Shown here piece after piece: positions 1-6,161 of a stretch of 9,045 bases of DNA. The notes beneath the pieces are model-generated. The model had not been told where the DNA came from. It made no database searches and worked only from the letters and a program-made list of their open reading frames with translations. The stretch spans positions 1 through 9,045 of the forward strand of contig CBCXVS010000298.1 of the NCBI GenBank assembly GCA_965178525.1, given 5' to 3'. The position numbers and the translations under genes are program-made. This stretch comes from CBCXVS01 sp965178525. GTDB taxonomy: Bacteria > Tectomicrobia > Entotheonellia > Entotheonellales > Entotheonellaceae. Within the stretch, counting starts at the first letter, position 1, and every line of letters begins with the position of its first letter.

Positions 1-87
1 GAGTTTTTATTTCAACAAGTTGTCGCCGAATCACGGGAGGAACTTCGGGCTAAAGGTGGGCATGGACCGATGGGCGACAGCCGCTAG
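1..87 (+). CDS. 3' end of an unrecognised gene (partial at window edge)
   Basis: Frame 1 is open from the first base to a TAG at 85-87. It gives 28 residues beginning EFLFQQVVAESREELRAK and ending GPMGDSR. The piece is amphipathic and helical in character. It faintly recalls the helix before the C-terminal domain of serine recombinases, but there is too little to assign a family. No upstream sequence is available. A 28-codon open stretch can arise by chance, so this is only a possible tail. Confidence 0.25.
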   Translation, partial: EFLFQQVVAESREELRAKGGHGPMGDSR

Positions 88-219
88 TACTGCGTATCGC
101 AAACCAGATGAGAGATCGGGGCACTCAGCCCAAGCTCCTCCGGTCTCAGTGCCAGTCTGGCTCATCGTGACTCGACTTGCGCGTATTCGGATATAAGCGG
201 GACTGGTTGGGACCGAAAG

Positions 220-237
220 GGTGGGGGTCACCCCACC
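220..237. repeat. GC-rich hairpin
   Basis: GGTGGGG (220-226) pairs perfectly with CCCCACC (231-237) around a 4-nt loop. Neither strand has a U-run after the stem, so it is a poor intrinsic terminator. It is the only strong structure in the gene-free stretch 88-306, which is otherwise unremarkable. It could mark the end of the gene fragment before it. Confidence 0.4.
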
Positions 238-306
238 ACAGGGCATTCATGGCACACTATATAAACTAAAGATCCGACCCTCTCGACTTCCCTTACATAA
301 TTTTTA

Positions 307-329
307 TGGTATGATTCGCGGTATATAAT
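307..329 (+). promoter_or_regulatory. Candidate sigma-70 promoter for the RHH gene
   Basis: Two -10 candidates are stacked: TGG-TATGAT at 307-315, which has the extended -10 TGn element, and a perfect TATAAT at 324-329. The -35 region for the second (TTTTTA, about 301-306) is poor. The sequence around it is AT-rich, unlike the GC-rich core of the window. Starting from TATAAT, the transcript would begin near 336, just before the palindrome at 341-352 and the start codon at 361. Confidence 0.5.
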
Positions 330-340
330 GATTTCCGACA

Positions 341-352
341 CCTGAAATCAGG
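341..352. promoter_or_regulatory. Operator-like palindrome before the RHH gene
   Basis: CCTGAAATCAGG is a perfect 5-2-5 inverted repeat. It sits between the -10 element and the start codon at 361 and partly overlaps the AGGGG ribosome-binding site (350-354). This is the usual position for autorepression by a ribbon-helix-helix protein, which the next gene appears to encode. That it binds this protein is inference. Confidence 0.4.
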
Positions 353-360
353 GGTGCTTT

Positions 361-564
361 ATGGACGATCCCGCCAAATGCCCCAGAGGTAGGCCGAAAG
401 GCGAACCTTCAGTTACCATCAACGTGCGGTTGCCCGTTAGCATGTTGGCGCAGCTTGACTGTGCAGCTAGGGTCAGGTCTCCCGGTGCACATATTCGATT
501 ACACAGTGGGCGTTGGGAGACCTGGCTCAACTTGCTAACTTGTGATACTCGACTGCAAAATTAG
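361..564 (+). pseudogene. Truncated ribbon-helix-helix (CopG-like) regulator
   Basis: The 67-residue ORF starts at ATG 361 behind AGGGG with a 6-nt spacer. Residues 8-33 (RGRPKG, then VTINVRLPVSMLAQLD) look like the basic N-terminus, DNA-contacting beta strand and first helix of a CopG-type ribbon-helix-helix repressor or antitoxin. After about residue 33 the expected second helix is missing and is replaced by an unrelated tail rich in Arg, His, Ser and Trp. The break coincides with the start of a long palindrome at 463-535, so the gene seems to have been cut by an insertion or rearrangement. A single beta strand plus helix would not form the normal dimer, so it is probably inactive. It ends 9 nt before the next start codon. 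Confidence 0.5.
463..535. repeat. Long imperfect palindrome, left side of the membrane-gene cassette
   Basis: CAGGTCTCCC (474-483) and GGGAGACCTG (515-524) are a perfect 10-bp inverted repeat around a 31-nt loop. Pairing extends outward with two G-T wobbles to 470/528, then with interruptions to about 463/535. It begins where the RHH ORF loses resemblance to its family. It is too long-looped and lacks the U-run of an intrinsic terminator. A recombination or insertion scar, or an element end, is more likely. Confidence 0.55.
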
Positions 565-573
565 GACTCTGAT

Positions 574-891
574 ATGATTGTGCCGTTCCACTTGGTCGCC
601 TCTGCCTCCCTGGGGGCCTTGGTACTCTACTTTAAGCTCCGTAGTGAGGAGAGACCTATGATAGAGATTATTACATATGTCGCTCCGAAGTGGGAGTCGG
701 CATGGAAACCATTATCGGAAGCCCTAATATTTTCATTGATAGGTGGCGTGTTGTCCTGCGTCTTGTTGCATCCGACAACATCTGCGCAGGCCGTATCTGC
801 TGGTTTGAGCTGGACAGGTCTCATCTCTGGCTTCCCAAGAGGCAACAATACGAATAACCAGCTTCATGGAGGCAATGGTGGAAACTCTTAA
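574..891 (+). CDS. Small membrane protein of unknown function
   Basis: The 105-residue ORF from ATG 574 has AGGA at 563-566, 7 nt upstream. An internal ATG at 658 has a stronger site, GAGGAG at 646-651 with a 6-nt spacer, and would give 77 residues. Either start is possible. Hydrophobic segments lie at about residues 3-20 (only in the long form) and 49-66, with a weaker one at 71-86 containing AGLSWTGLISG. The C-terminus is Gly/Asn-rich (RGNNTNNQLHGGNGGNS). The 3' end overlaps the next gene, so the two are probably translated together. I do not recognise a family. It could be a membrane partner or small accessory subunit of the next protein. Confidence 0.55.
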   Translation: MIVPFHLVASASLGALVLYFKLRSEERPMIEIITYVAPKWESAWKPLSEALIFSLIGGVLSCVLLHPTTSAQAVSAGLSWTGLISGFPRGNNTNNQLHGGNGGNS

Positions 892-1510
892 AGATTTATT
901 ACAGGAGTTGGACAAAACGCACAAAATCAAACAACGTACTACTAATGCCGGACTTGTAGCTACTGGAGCAGTAATAGTATTAGGAGCCGTGAAGAGTTTG
1001 TTAGTACCAATAGTAGGAGGAGTACTTGCTATAGCGAGTGTTGGCTTATCAGGTTATGGATATATAAAATCTTTCAGAGACGAGAAAGAGATTTTATTAA
1101 ACGTAATGGAAAAAATTAGAGAAGCATACAATAACATACTTAATGACCTTGTTGATAAAAATCATCGTATGATAGTTACGAAATTACTAATAAGCCTATC
1201 ATATGAAAGTGGATCATCCCACAGCGTTTCGCTTAGACAATTTGCAAGAAATAATGAAATTGAGGAAGAAGATTTTAGATGTATTGTCCATAAGCTAGAA
1301 AAAAACTATTTTGTAGTCCTAAGGGAAGAAGAAGGAGATACTAAAATTAAACTTTATCATAATGTAATAACGAAATCTATTGTTAGCAACAAGAATGAAA
1401 GACCAGAACACAGACCTTCTGCGTCTTCCTCGTTATTTGCAGAAAGTCCTAGCGAAGGTGGCCGCTCGGGCGGTGAGCCGCCACGGCCAGGTGACGAAAT
1501 GCCTTCCTAA
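866..1510 (+). CDS. AT-rich membrane protein with C-terminal winged-helix-like region, unknown function
   Basis: The ORF is 214 residues from ATG 866, or 210 from the better-placed GTG 878. After a charged amphipathic N-terminus (KDLLQELDKTHKIKQR) come two close hydrophobic helices at about residues 27-68, probably a membrane hairpin. A charged helical linker follows at 70-100. Residues 110-165 look like a small helical DNA- or protein-binding module (VSLRQFARNNEIEEEDF, then a strand ending TKIKLYHNVI). The tail from 180 is Ser/Pro/Gly-rich and GC-rich, so it may be host sequence read through. The body uses many ATA, AGA and TTA codons, unlike the GC-rich genes to the right, which suggests transfer. 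No named family is recognised. The stop codon overlaps the palindrome 1509-1601. Confidence 0.65.
   Translation: MEAMVETLKDLLQELDKTHKIKQRTTNAGLVATGAVIVLGAVKSLLVPIVGGVLAIASVGLSGYGYIKSFRDEKEILLNVMEKIREAYNNILNDLVDKNHRMIVTKLLISLSYESGSSHSVSLRQFARNNEIEEEDFRCIVHKLEKNYFVVLREEEGDTKIKLYHNVITKSIVSNKNERPEHRPSASSSLFAESPSEGGRSGGEPPRPGDEMPS
868..872 (+). promoter_or_regulatory. Ribosome-binding site deciding the start of the next gene
   Basis: GGAGG lies 5 nt before GTG 878 but only 2 nt before ATG 875, and it lies inside the ORF if ATG 866 is used. It therefore favours GTG 878 as the true start. It sits within the last codons of the preceding gene, which ends at 891, so translation is probably coupled. 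Confidence 0.5.
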
Positions 1511-1728
1511 CTCCCCCACGCATCCGAAATCGATGGAGTCAGACCCATTGATACCGTCGCTTGCTCCATCCCGCACGTCGGTGTGCATGCGGGGGTGAGT
1601 TGCCACCACGTGGATAAGGCCACGAACGCTTCCGCCAAATCGCGTGGCGTGACACGATCCCGCTTCAATTCCACCCCGGAATGGTCGCCGTTGCGGCGAA
1701 TGTCGGTCAGCTCGTCTCGGGTCGTCAT
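1507..1728 (-). pseudogene. Truncated AlbA_2 (Schlafen/RecG-like N-terminal) domain protein
   Basis: The start ATG at 1728-1726 overlaps the TGA of the LLM oxidoreductase gene as ATGA, so it was the third gene of that operon. Residues 1-40 (RDELTDIRRNGDHSGVELKR, then RDLAEAFVALS) match the start of AlbA_2 domains, which usually read ELxxLIxxGExxxxEFKR and then a Leu/Ala-rich helix ending ALAN. The expected Gly-rich strand (GGxxxxGV) does not follow. The frame instead runs WWQLTP and on to a TAG at 1507-1509, giving 73 residues in all. Loss of similarity falls near 1605-1615, just outside the palindrome 1509-1601. This fits interruption by the AT-rich cassette. No function can remain beyond a fold fragment. 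Confidence 0.55.
1509..1601. repeat. Long two-stem imperfect palindrome at the right end of the cassette
   Basis: The outer arms 1509-1523 (AACTCCCCCACGCAT) and 1587-1601 (ATGCGGGGGTGAGTT) match as inverted repeats at 13 of 15 positions. A second perfect 7-bp stem lies inside: GATGGAG 1532-1538 with CTCCATC 1564-1570. The element opens with AAC and closes with GTT, and the upstream gene's TAA lies in its first bases, as in integron attC sites. Against attC, the flanks (TCCTAAC and GTTGCCA) do not match each other or the RYYYAAC/GTTRRRY consensus. Other readings are a mobile-element end or a terminator-like structure shared by convergent genes. Confidence 0.5.
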
Positions 1729-2687
1729 GTGCCTCGTATACGCGGTAACACATCCTTGGCGCATCGCTCGAGTTGACCCACCTGATCCGGGCTGCCAAAA
1801 CGGAGGACGATCGTCTGGGCGCCAGCGGCCATAAAATCCTGTAGCCAGGCAACACAGGTGTCCACCGTGCCAAAGCAGACGCTCTGCCGCCGCGCCATGG
1901 TGTCAAAAGGCGTGCCATAATACCCCTCGATGAACGTCCGCATTTCCTGCTCCGCTTGCGCCACATCGGCATTGATGTTGAGCGTGGTATAGACACACCG
2001 ATGCAGGGTCTGCGCATCTTGGCCCATGTCCTGCGCCAGGGTTTGCAGCTGGCTCCACTGCTCCGTGAACACCTGTGGCGAGGGGGGATTGGGGAACCAA
2101 CCGTCGCCGAGACGCACTACCCGGCGCAAGGCGTTGTCAACCGAGCCGGCCAGCCACAGCGGAATACCGGACGGTTGCTGTGGGCGCAGCCCGAGGCGGA
2201 CATCCTGCAGCTGGAAATGGCGTCCGCTGAACGTCACGCTCGGTTCGGTCCAAAGCCGGCGCATAATCGTCACACCTTCTTCAAAGATGCCGATGCGATG
2301 CGCCATGGAGACGCCACAGGCGGCAAACTCCGCTTCGACCGGCGGATTTTTGCTGGCAATGCCGAGGCCAAGGATGAGCCGGCCCTGGGAGAGCAGGTCG
2401 AGATTGGCCGCCTCGTTGGCCAGAACAACCGGGTTGCGCAACGCCGGCAATAGCACGGCGGTGCCCAGTTTGACCCGCTGCGCCCGCGTCGCGACTGCGG
2501 CCAGCGTCGTCAACGCTTCGAGGCGGGGGCGGGCCAGAATGCTGTCGCCGACCCAGACCGAGTCGAAGTCAAGGGCGTCGGCGCGTTCGGCCAGCGCAAT
2601 GATCTGGCTGAAATCGGGGGCGGCCTGGTTCATCACAATTTCGCGGGTCGGCAGGAGGAGTCCGAACGATACATCTGCATTGGCCAT
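1725..2687 (-). CDS. LLM-class flavin/F420-dependent oxidoreductase
   Basis: A 320-residue luciferase-like monooxygenase-fold protein (TIM barrel, bacterial luciferase superfamily). These enzymes use FMN or coenzyme F420. The substrate cannot be told from sequence. Recognisable parts are the first strand VSFGLLLPTRE, the segment LDFDSVWVGDS (about 40-50), RVKLGTAVLLPALRNPVVLA (about 70-90), SQGRLILGLGIA (about 100-110) and the C-terminal GTVDTCVAWLQDFMAAGAQ. Length is normal for the family. ATG 2687 is chosen because AAAGGA lies 6 nt upstream; the open frame extends 17 codons further to a TTG but would overlap the preceding gene. It follows the peptidase gene by 13 nt and overlaps the next start by 4 nt, so it is mid-operon. 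Confidence 0.9.
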   Translation of the reverse strand: MANADVSFGLLLPTREIVMNQAAPDFSQIIALAERADALDFDSVWVGDSILARPRLEALTTLAAVATRAQRVKLGTAVLLPALRNPVVLANEAANLDLLSQGRLILGLGIASKNPPVEAEFAACGVSMAHRIGIFEEGVTIMRRLWTEPSVTFSGRHFQLQDVRLGLRPQQPSGIPLWLAGSVDNALRRVVRLGDGWFPNPPSPQVFTEQWSQLQTLAQDMGQDAQTLHRCVYTTLNINADVAQAEQEMRTFIEGYYGTPFDTMARRQSVCFGTVDTCVAWLQDFMAAGAQTIVLRFGSPDQVGQLERCAKDVLPRIRGT

Positions 2688-2700
2688 GACGTGTCCTTTG

Positions 2701-4491
2701 TCAGTCTTGCACAATCGCATCGATCGTGGCCACGGCAATGGGATGATACCCAGAGCGGGTCGTGCGGTAGATCATTCTTGCCCGTTCTTGCGTCTCGGGA
2801 TTGGCCCACAAAGCTTCATACAAGGGCTGGAGAAATTTCCGTCGTCCTTGCCGGTGCAGGAAGCTGTCCACGGCCGGCAAGGCTGGATCATAGGTGTTGC
2901 GGATGCAGATGGCGAGCCAGGCAAAAAGGATTTCGGCATTGCCCGCCTGCGTCAACGCGAACGTCTCATCTAACCGTTCAAGTTTGTCGGGCGGCACCTC
3001 CCGCGGCAGGCTGTTGAGAAAATCCAGCCATTCCGCGGTCACCCATTGCTCGCGTTGCACGCCGGTCAGCGAGCCCTCGGTCATGAAGACGGCGGCAGCG
3101 GCACGGGTACGCTCGAAGTTATCGGAAGGCGGAATGATCAGGTTGTCCGGCACGCCGGCGTCGTAGAGCCACGTCTCGACCTGCAGAGCGTCCCAGGCGG
3201 CGGTATCGCCCTGGAAGAGCTGCGCTTGGAGCAACTCGAGGAAGCGTGCCGTGGTCATACTTTGAAAGGCATGCGCCTCGAAATATCCCTGCAAGAAGTC
3301 GTCAAAGGCGGCGCGGCCAAAGTGGGTTTCCAAGACGTGGAGGAAATTGGCGCCTTTTTCGTACGGTAATTGGCTAAACGCCTCCTCCGGATCCCGACCC
3401 TCCAGATGCATGCTCAACTTGGTAAACTCCGGCTCTGTATGAATGAACCGCGCGATCACCTGAGACAGGGTCCGTTGCCCCAGCAGCCACTGCATATCGA
3501 CGAGTTCCTGGCCGTAGAGGACCTCGACAATGCGGCGTTCGAAATACGTGGTACACCCTTCATTGAGCCAGAAATCACCCCAGGTGGCGTTGGTGACCAG
3601 ATTGCCGGACCAGGAATGCGCCAATTCGTGCGCCATGAGGCTGACCAGGCTCCGGTCGCCGGCCAGAATGGTGGGCGTGACAAAGGTCAGCATGGGGTTT
3701 TCCATGCCGCCGTATGGAAAGCTGGGGGGCAAGATCATGGCGTCCCAACGGCCCCAGCGGTAGAGGCCGTACAGCGCCTCTGCGGCCTGCACCATGTGAT
3801 CCATGTCCGCGCATTCCCAGGCCGCCTTCTCCAACACGGCCGGTTCGGCGTAGACGCCGGTGCGGTCGGAAATGGCTTGAAAGGCGATCTCTCCGGCGGC
3901 GAGTGCGATGAGATAAGACGGAATCGCGTGGGGCATGGCAAATCGGAAGACGCCTTGGTCCGCCTCATGTTGCAGGTGGTTGGCGCCCATCACCGCAGTC
4001 ATCCCTGGCGGCACGCGCACCGTGGCGTCAAACGTCACGCGCACGCCCGGACTGTCCATGCAGGGAATCCAGGTACGCGCCAGGATCGCCTGCGACTGGG
4101 TAAACAAAAACGGCAATTGTTGCGATGTCGTTTGGGCTGGCGCGAGCCATTGCAACGCGGCCGCGCCAGGATCGGTGCGATAGGCGATACGGACCGTGTC
4201 GCCCTGTTCCGGCAGGTGGATACGCAGCCGACTGCCCAGGAACGGGTGCGGCGATCCGACCTCATAGCGCAGCGCCTGGCCGTGGGCGTCGGTGACCGCT
4301 GTAATGGTCACATCGCGCGTGTCCAGATCGACATGGCCGGCGGCAGGGTCGGACCAGATCAACGTGAGGTCGCAGACGCCGTCGATCATGCGGCGCTCGA
4401 AGTCGAGCGTCACATGCAGCGCCAGGTGGGAAGGGCAGACCTCGTGCATATTGCCATAAGAATGTGGGTCGCGAACTGCGGATGGTTGCAT
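2701..4491 (-). CDS. M1-family zinc aminopeptidase, leukotriene A4 hydrolase-like
   Basis: This 596-residue metallopeptidase would remove N-terminal residues from peptides in the cytoplasm. An N-terminal beta-sandwich (about 15-200) precedes the catalytic domain, which holds GGMENP (261-266, exopeptidase motif with E264), the zinc site HELAH (288-292) plus E311 in WLNEG, and Y377 in LPYEKG, the transition-state Tyr. A helical C-terminal domain (about 450-596) resembles the leukotriene-A4-hydrolase C-terminal domain. Overall length matches the family. Where the mammalian enzyme has D375, needed for its epoxide hydrolase activity, this protein has E369, so plain aminopeptidase activity is more likely. 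ATG 4491 is chosen for GAGG 8 nt upstream; the open frame runs back to 4620 into the divergent gene. No signal peptide is seen. It leads the operon with the LLM oxidoreductase. Confidence 0.93.
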   Translation of the reverse strand: MQPSAVRDPHSYGNMHEVCPSHLALHVTLDFERRMIDGVCDLTLIWSDPAAGHVDLDTRDVTITAVTDAHGQALRYEVGSPHPFLGSRLRIHLPEQGDTVRIAYRTDPGAAALQWLAPAQTTSQQLPFLFTQSQAILARTWIPCMDSPGVRVTFDATVRVPPGMTAVMGANHLQHEADQGVFRFAMPHAIPSYLIALAAGEIAFQAISDRTGVYAEPAVLEKAAWECADMDHMVQAAEALYGLYRWGRWDAMILPPSFPYGGMENPMLTFVTPTILAGDRSLVSLMAHELAHSWSGNLVTNATWGDFWLNEGCTTYFERRIVEVLYGQELVDMQWLLGQRTLSQVIARFIHTEPEFTKLSMHLEGRDPEEAFSQLPYEKGANFLHVLETHFGRAAFDDFLQGYFEAHAFQSMTTARFLELLQAQLFQGDTAAWDALQVETWLYDAGVPDNLIIPPSDNFERTRAAAAVFMTEGSLTGVQREQWVTAEWLDFLNSLPREVPPDKLERLDETFALTQAGNAEILFAWLAICIRNTYDPALPAVDSFLHRQGRRKFLQPLYEALWANPETQERARMIYRTTRSGYHPIAVATIDAIVQD

Positions 4492-4529
4492 AGCACATAC
4501 CTCGTTGACGCATTTGCGGTGTGCCGCCA

Positions 4530-4559
4530 TTGGCTCAAATGACGGTACAACGGTACAAT
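4530..4559 (+). promoter_or_regulatory. Candidate sigma-70 promoter of the AAA+ activator, with tandem 8-bp repeat
   Basis: TTGGCT (4530-4535), an 18-bp spacer and TACAAT (4554-4559) form a fair sigma-70 promoter reading toward ATG 4601. CGGTACAA occurs twice in direct tandem (4543-4550 and 4551-4558). The second copy overlaps the -10, so it may be a regulator site. The 109-nt gap is shared with the divergent peptidase operon, for which no clear promoter boxes are visible. No good -24/-12 sigma-54 motif is present. Confidence 0.4.
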
Positions 4560-4600
4560 GGTAGGCTCTACTCAGGACCTGTTGATGTCGTGAGGGAGCG

Positions 4601-6145
4601 ATGATGACCTTTCTTCGCACGGGTGAGCGCGCTGGCTTACAAGCGGTGGCCGATGTCGCTTACTGCAATCCTTTTTTGCCCGAACGCCCTGCCATGGAGC
4701 GTCGGGTACTCGGCGCGGATTTTGTCGAGTCCGCCGCCATGTGGAATATGCGCGGCGACGACTTGGACACGCCACCCGTTAATTCTCTGAAAATTGCCCA
4801 ACGCGTCGAGCCCCTGCTGCAGGAACTGCGTGAGCGCTTTGTACGCGGCGCCCGTGCGACGGATGCGGACTTTGTCCTCTACGAAGACGCCGTGTTCTAT
4901 CTGTTGTATTTCCGCTATGCGAACGATTTCTATGATATGATCAGCCGCTCATCAGGGCACAAGCCAGCCGCCTGCCGTTTCTACGACGCCTTTTTACAGG
5001 ACTGGACCTTCTACTTTCACGTGCCCGGCTTTACCTTGCCCACCAAACACGAAGCGGCCCACATCTTCGCCTGCTTCTTCCAGGTACGACGGGCTTTTCA
5101 GCATATCTTCCGCTACCTCATTGGGGGCTCGATGGCCGCCGCACACCTCCGGGCAGCGGTGTGGGAGTCGATTTTCACGCATGATATGCGGCGCTATCGC
5201 CGGGTGCTGTATGACCGCATGGGCGACTTTACCACGCTCATCACCGGCCCGTCAGGCACGGGGAAGGAACTCGTCGCCACCGCTATCGGCTTGTCGCGTT
5301 ATATTCCCTTCAACCCGGACACGAGGACGTTTGCCGAGGATTTTGCCGCCACGTTTCACGCCCTCAACCTCTCGGCCATGCCCTCCACACTCCTCGAGTC
5401 CGAGCTGTTCGGCCACCGCCGCGGCGCCTTCACCGGCGCCACACAGGATCGGCAGGGCTGGCTGGAGCGCTGCCAGCCGCTGGGGACGATCTTTCTCGAC
5501 GAGATCGGGGATCTCGATGCCGCCATCCAAGTCAAGCTCCTCCGCGTCTTGCAGACCCGGACGTTTCAGCCACTGGGCGATACCACCGAACGGTACCTCC
5601 ATGGCAAGCTGATAGCTGCCACCAATCGCGATCTCGCCGAGGCCATAGGCCAGGGACAATTCCGCGAAGATTTTTATTACCGATTGTGCTCCGATCTGAT
5701 TGTGACACCCTCGCTACAGGAACAACTGCGCGAAGCGCCAGATGTACTGCGCGCGCTCCTTCTTTTTATCGCCCACCGTATCGTCGGCGCCGAGGCCGAG
5801 CCGCTTGCGGCCGAAGTGGAGGCGTGGATCCGGCATCACCTGGGACTAAACTATCCCTGGCCCGGCAATATTCGTGAGCTGGAACAGTGCGTGCGCAATG
5901 TCGTCATTCGCCAAGCCTACCGGCCACCCTGTCAAGCCGCCTCAGCACCCCTCGAGGCCCTGACCCAAGCGCTCAGCCAGGGCACGCTGACGGCCGATGC
6001 GCTCGTGAGTCAGTACTGCACGTTGGTGTTCGCCCAGACGGGCAGTTACAGTGAAACGGCGCGCCGTCTGCAGCTCGATCGCCGCACCGTCAAAAGCAAA
6101 ATTGATTTGCAACTCCTGGAGCAACTCCGCACAGCCGGCGCATAA
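4601..6145 (+). CDS. Sigma-54-dependent AAA+ transcriptional activator (Fis-type HTH) with uncharacterised N-terminal domain
   Basis: This 514-residue enhancer-binding protein would remodel sigma-54 RNA polymerase using ATP. The AAA+ core (about 205-435) has Walker A GPSGTGKE (216-223), GAFTGA (275-280, sigma-54 contact), Walker B IFLDEIGD (297-304), sensor I AATNRD (339-344), FREDFYYRL (354-362, arginine-finger region) and sensor II PWPGNIREL (419-427). A C-terminal helix-turn-helix (about 482-503, SETARRLQLDRRTVKSK) is Fis-like. Residues 1-200 are not a receiver, GAF or PAS domain that I can see. They are rich in aromatics and contain His and Cys (H140, H150, H154, C158, H168). I recall similar N-termini ending FTHDxRRY before the AAA+ core in other bacteria, without a known ligand. 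GAGG lies 5 nt before ATG 4601. It is divergent from the peptidase operon. Confidence 0.9.
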   Translation: MMTFLRTGERAGLQAVADVAYCNPFLPERPAMERRVLGADFVESAAMWNMRGDDLDTPPVNSLKIAQRVEPLLQELRERFVRGARATDADFVLYEDAVFYLLYFRYANDFYDMISRSSGHKPAACRFYDAFLQDWTFYFHVPGFTLPTKHEAAHIFACFFQVRRAFQHIFRYLIGGSMAAAHLRAAVWESIFTHDMRRYRRVLYDRMGDFTTLITGPSGTGKELVATAIGLSRYIPFNPDTRTFAEDFAATFHALNLSAMPSTLLESELFGHRRGAFTGATQDRQGWLERCQPLGTIFLDEIGDLDAAIQVKLLRVLQTRTFQPLGDTTERYLHGKLIAATNRDLAEAIGQGQFREDFYYRLCSDLIVTPSLQEQLREAPDVLRALLLFIAHRIVGAEAEPLAAEVEAWIRHHLGLNYPWPGNIRELEQCVRNVVIRQAYRPPCQAASAPLEALTQALSQGTLTADALVSQYCTLVFAQTGSYSETARRLQLDRRTVKSKIDLQLLEQLRTAGA

Positions 6146-6161
6146 CACCGTTTTGGCATGC

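Noticed and set aside
31..246. Minus-strand 71-residue open frame
   Set aside because: No ribosome-binding site, low-complexity composition, overlaps the GC-rich hairpin; no family resemblance.
1433..2017. Minus-strand 194-residue open frame overlapping the LLM and AlbA_2 genes
   Set aside because: It is out of frame with two recognisable proteins and is Arg/Pro-rich, as expected of a shadow in GC-rich DNA.
4507..4536. Possible sigma-54 promoter on the minus strand toward the peptidase gene (TGGC...CCGCAA)
   Set aside because: The spacing between GG and GC is 9 instead of 10 and the flanking consensus is poor.
3370..4542. Plus-strand 390-residue open frame opposite the peptidase gene
   Set aside because: It is antisense to a clear M1 peptidase with complete motifs; a composition effect of GC-rich codons.
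5252..5659. Minus-strand 135-residue open frame inside the AAA+ activator
   Set aside because: Antisense to Walker A, GAFTGA and Walker B coding sequence; a shadow.
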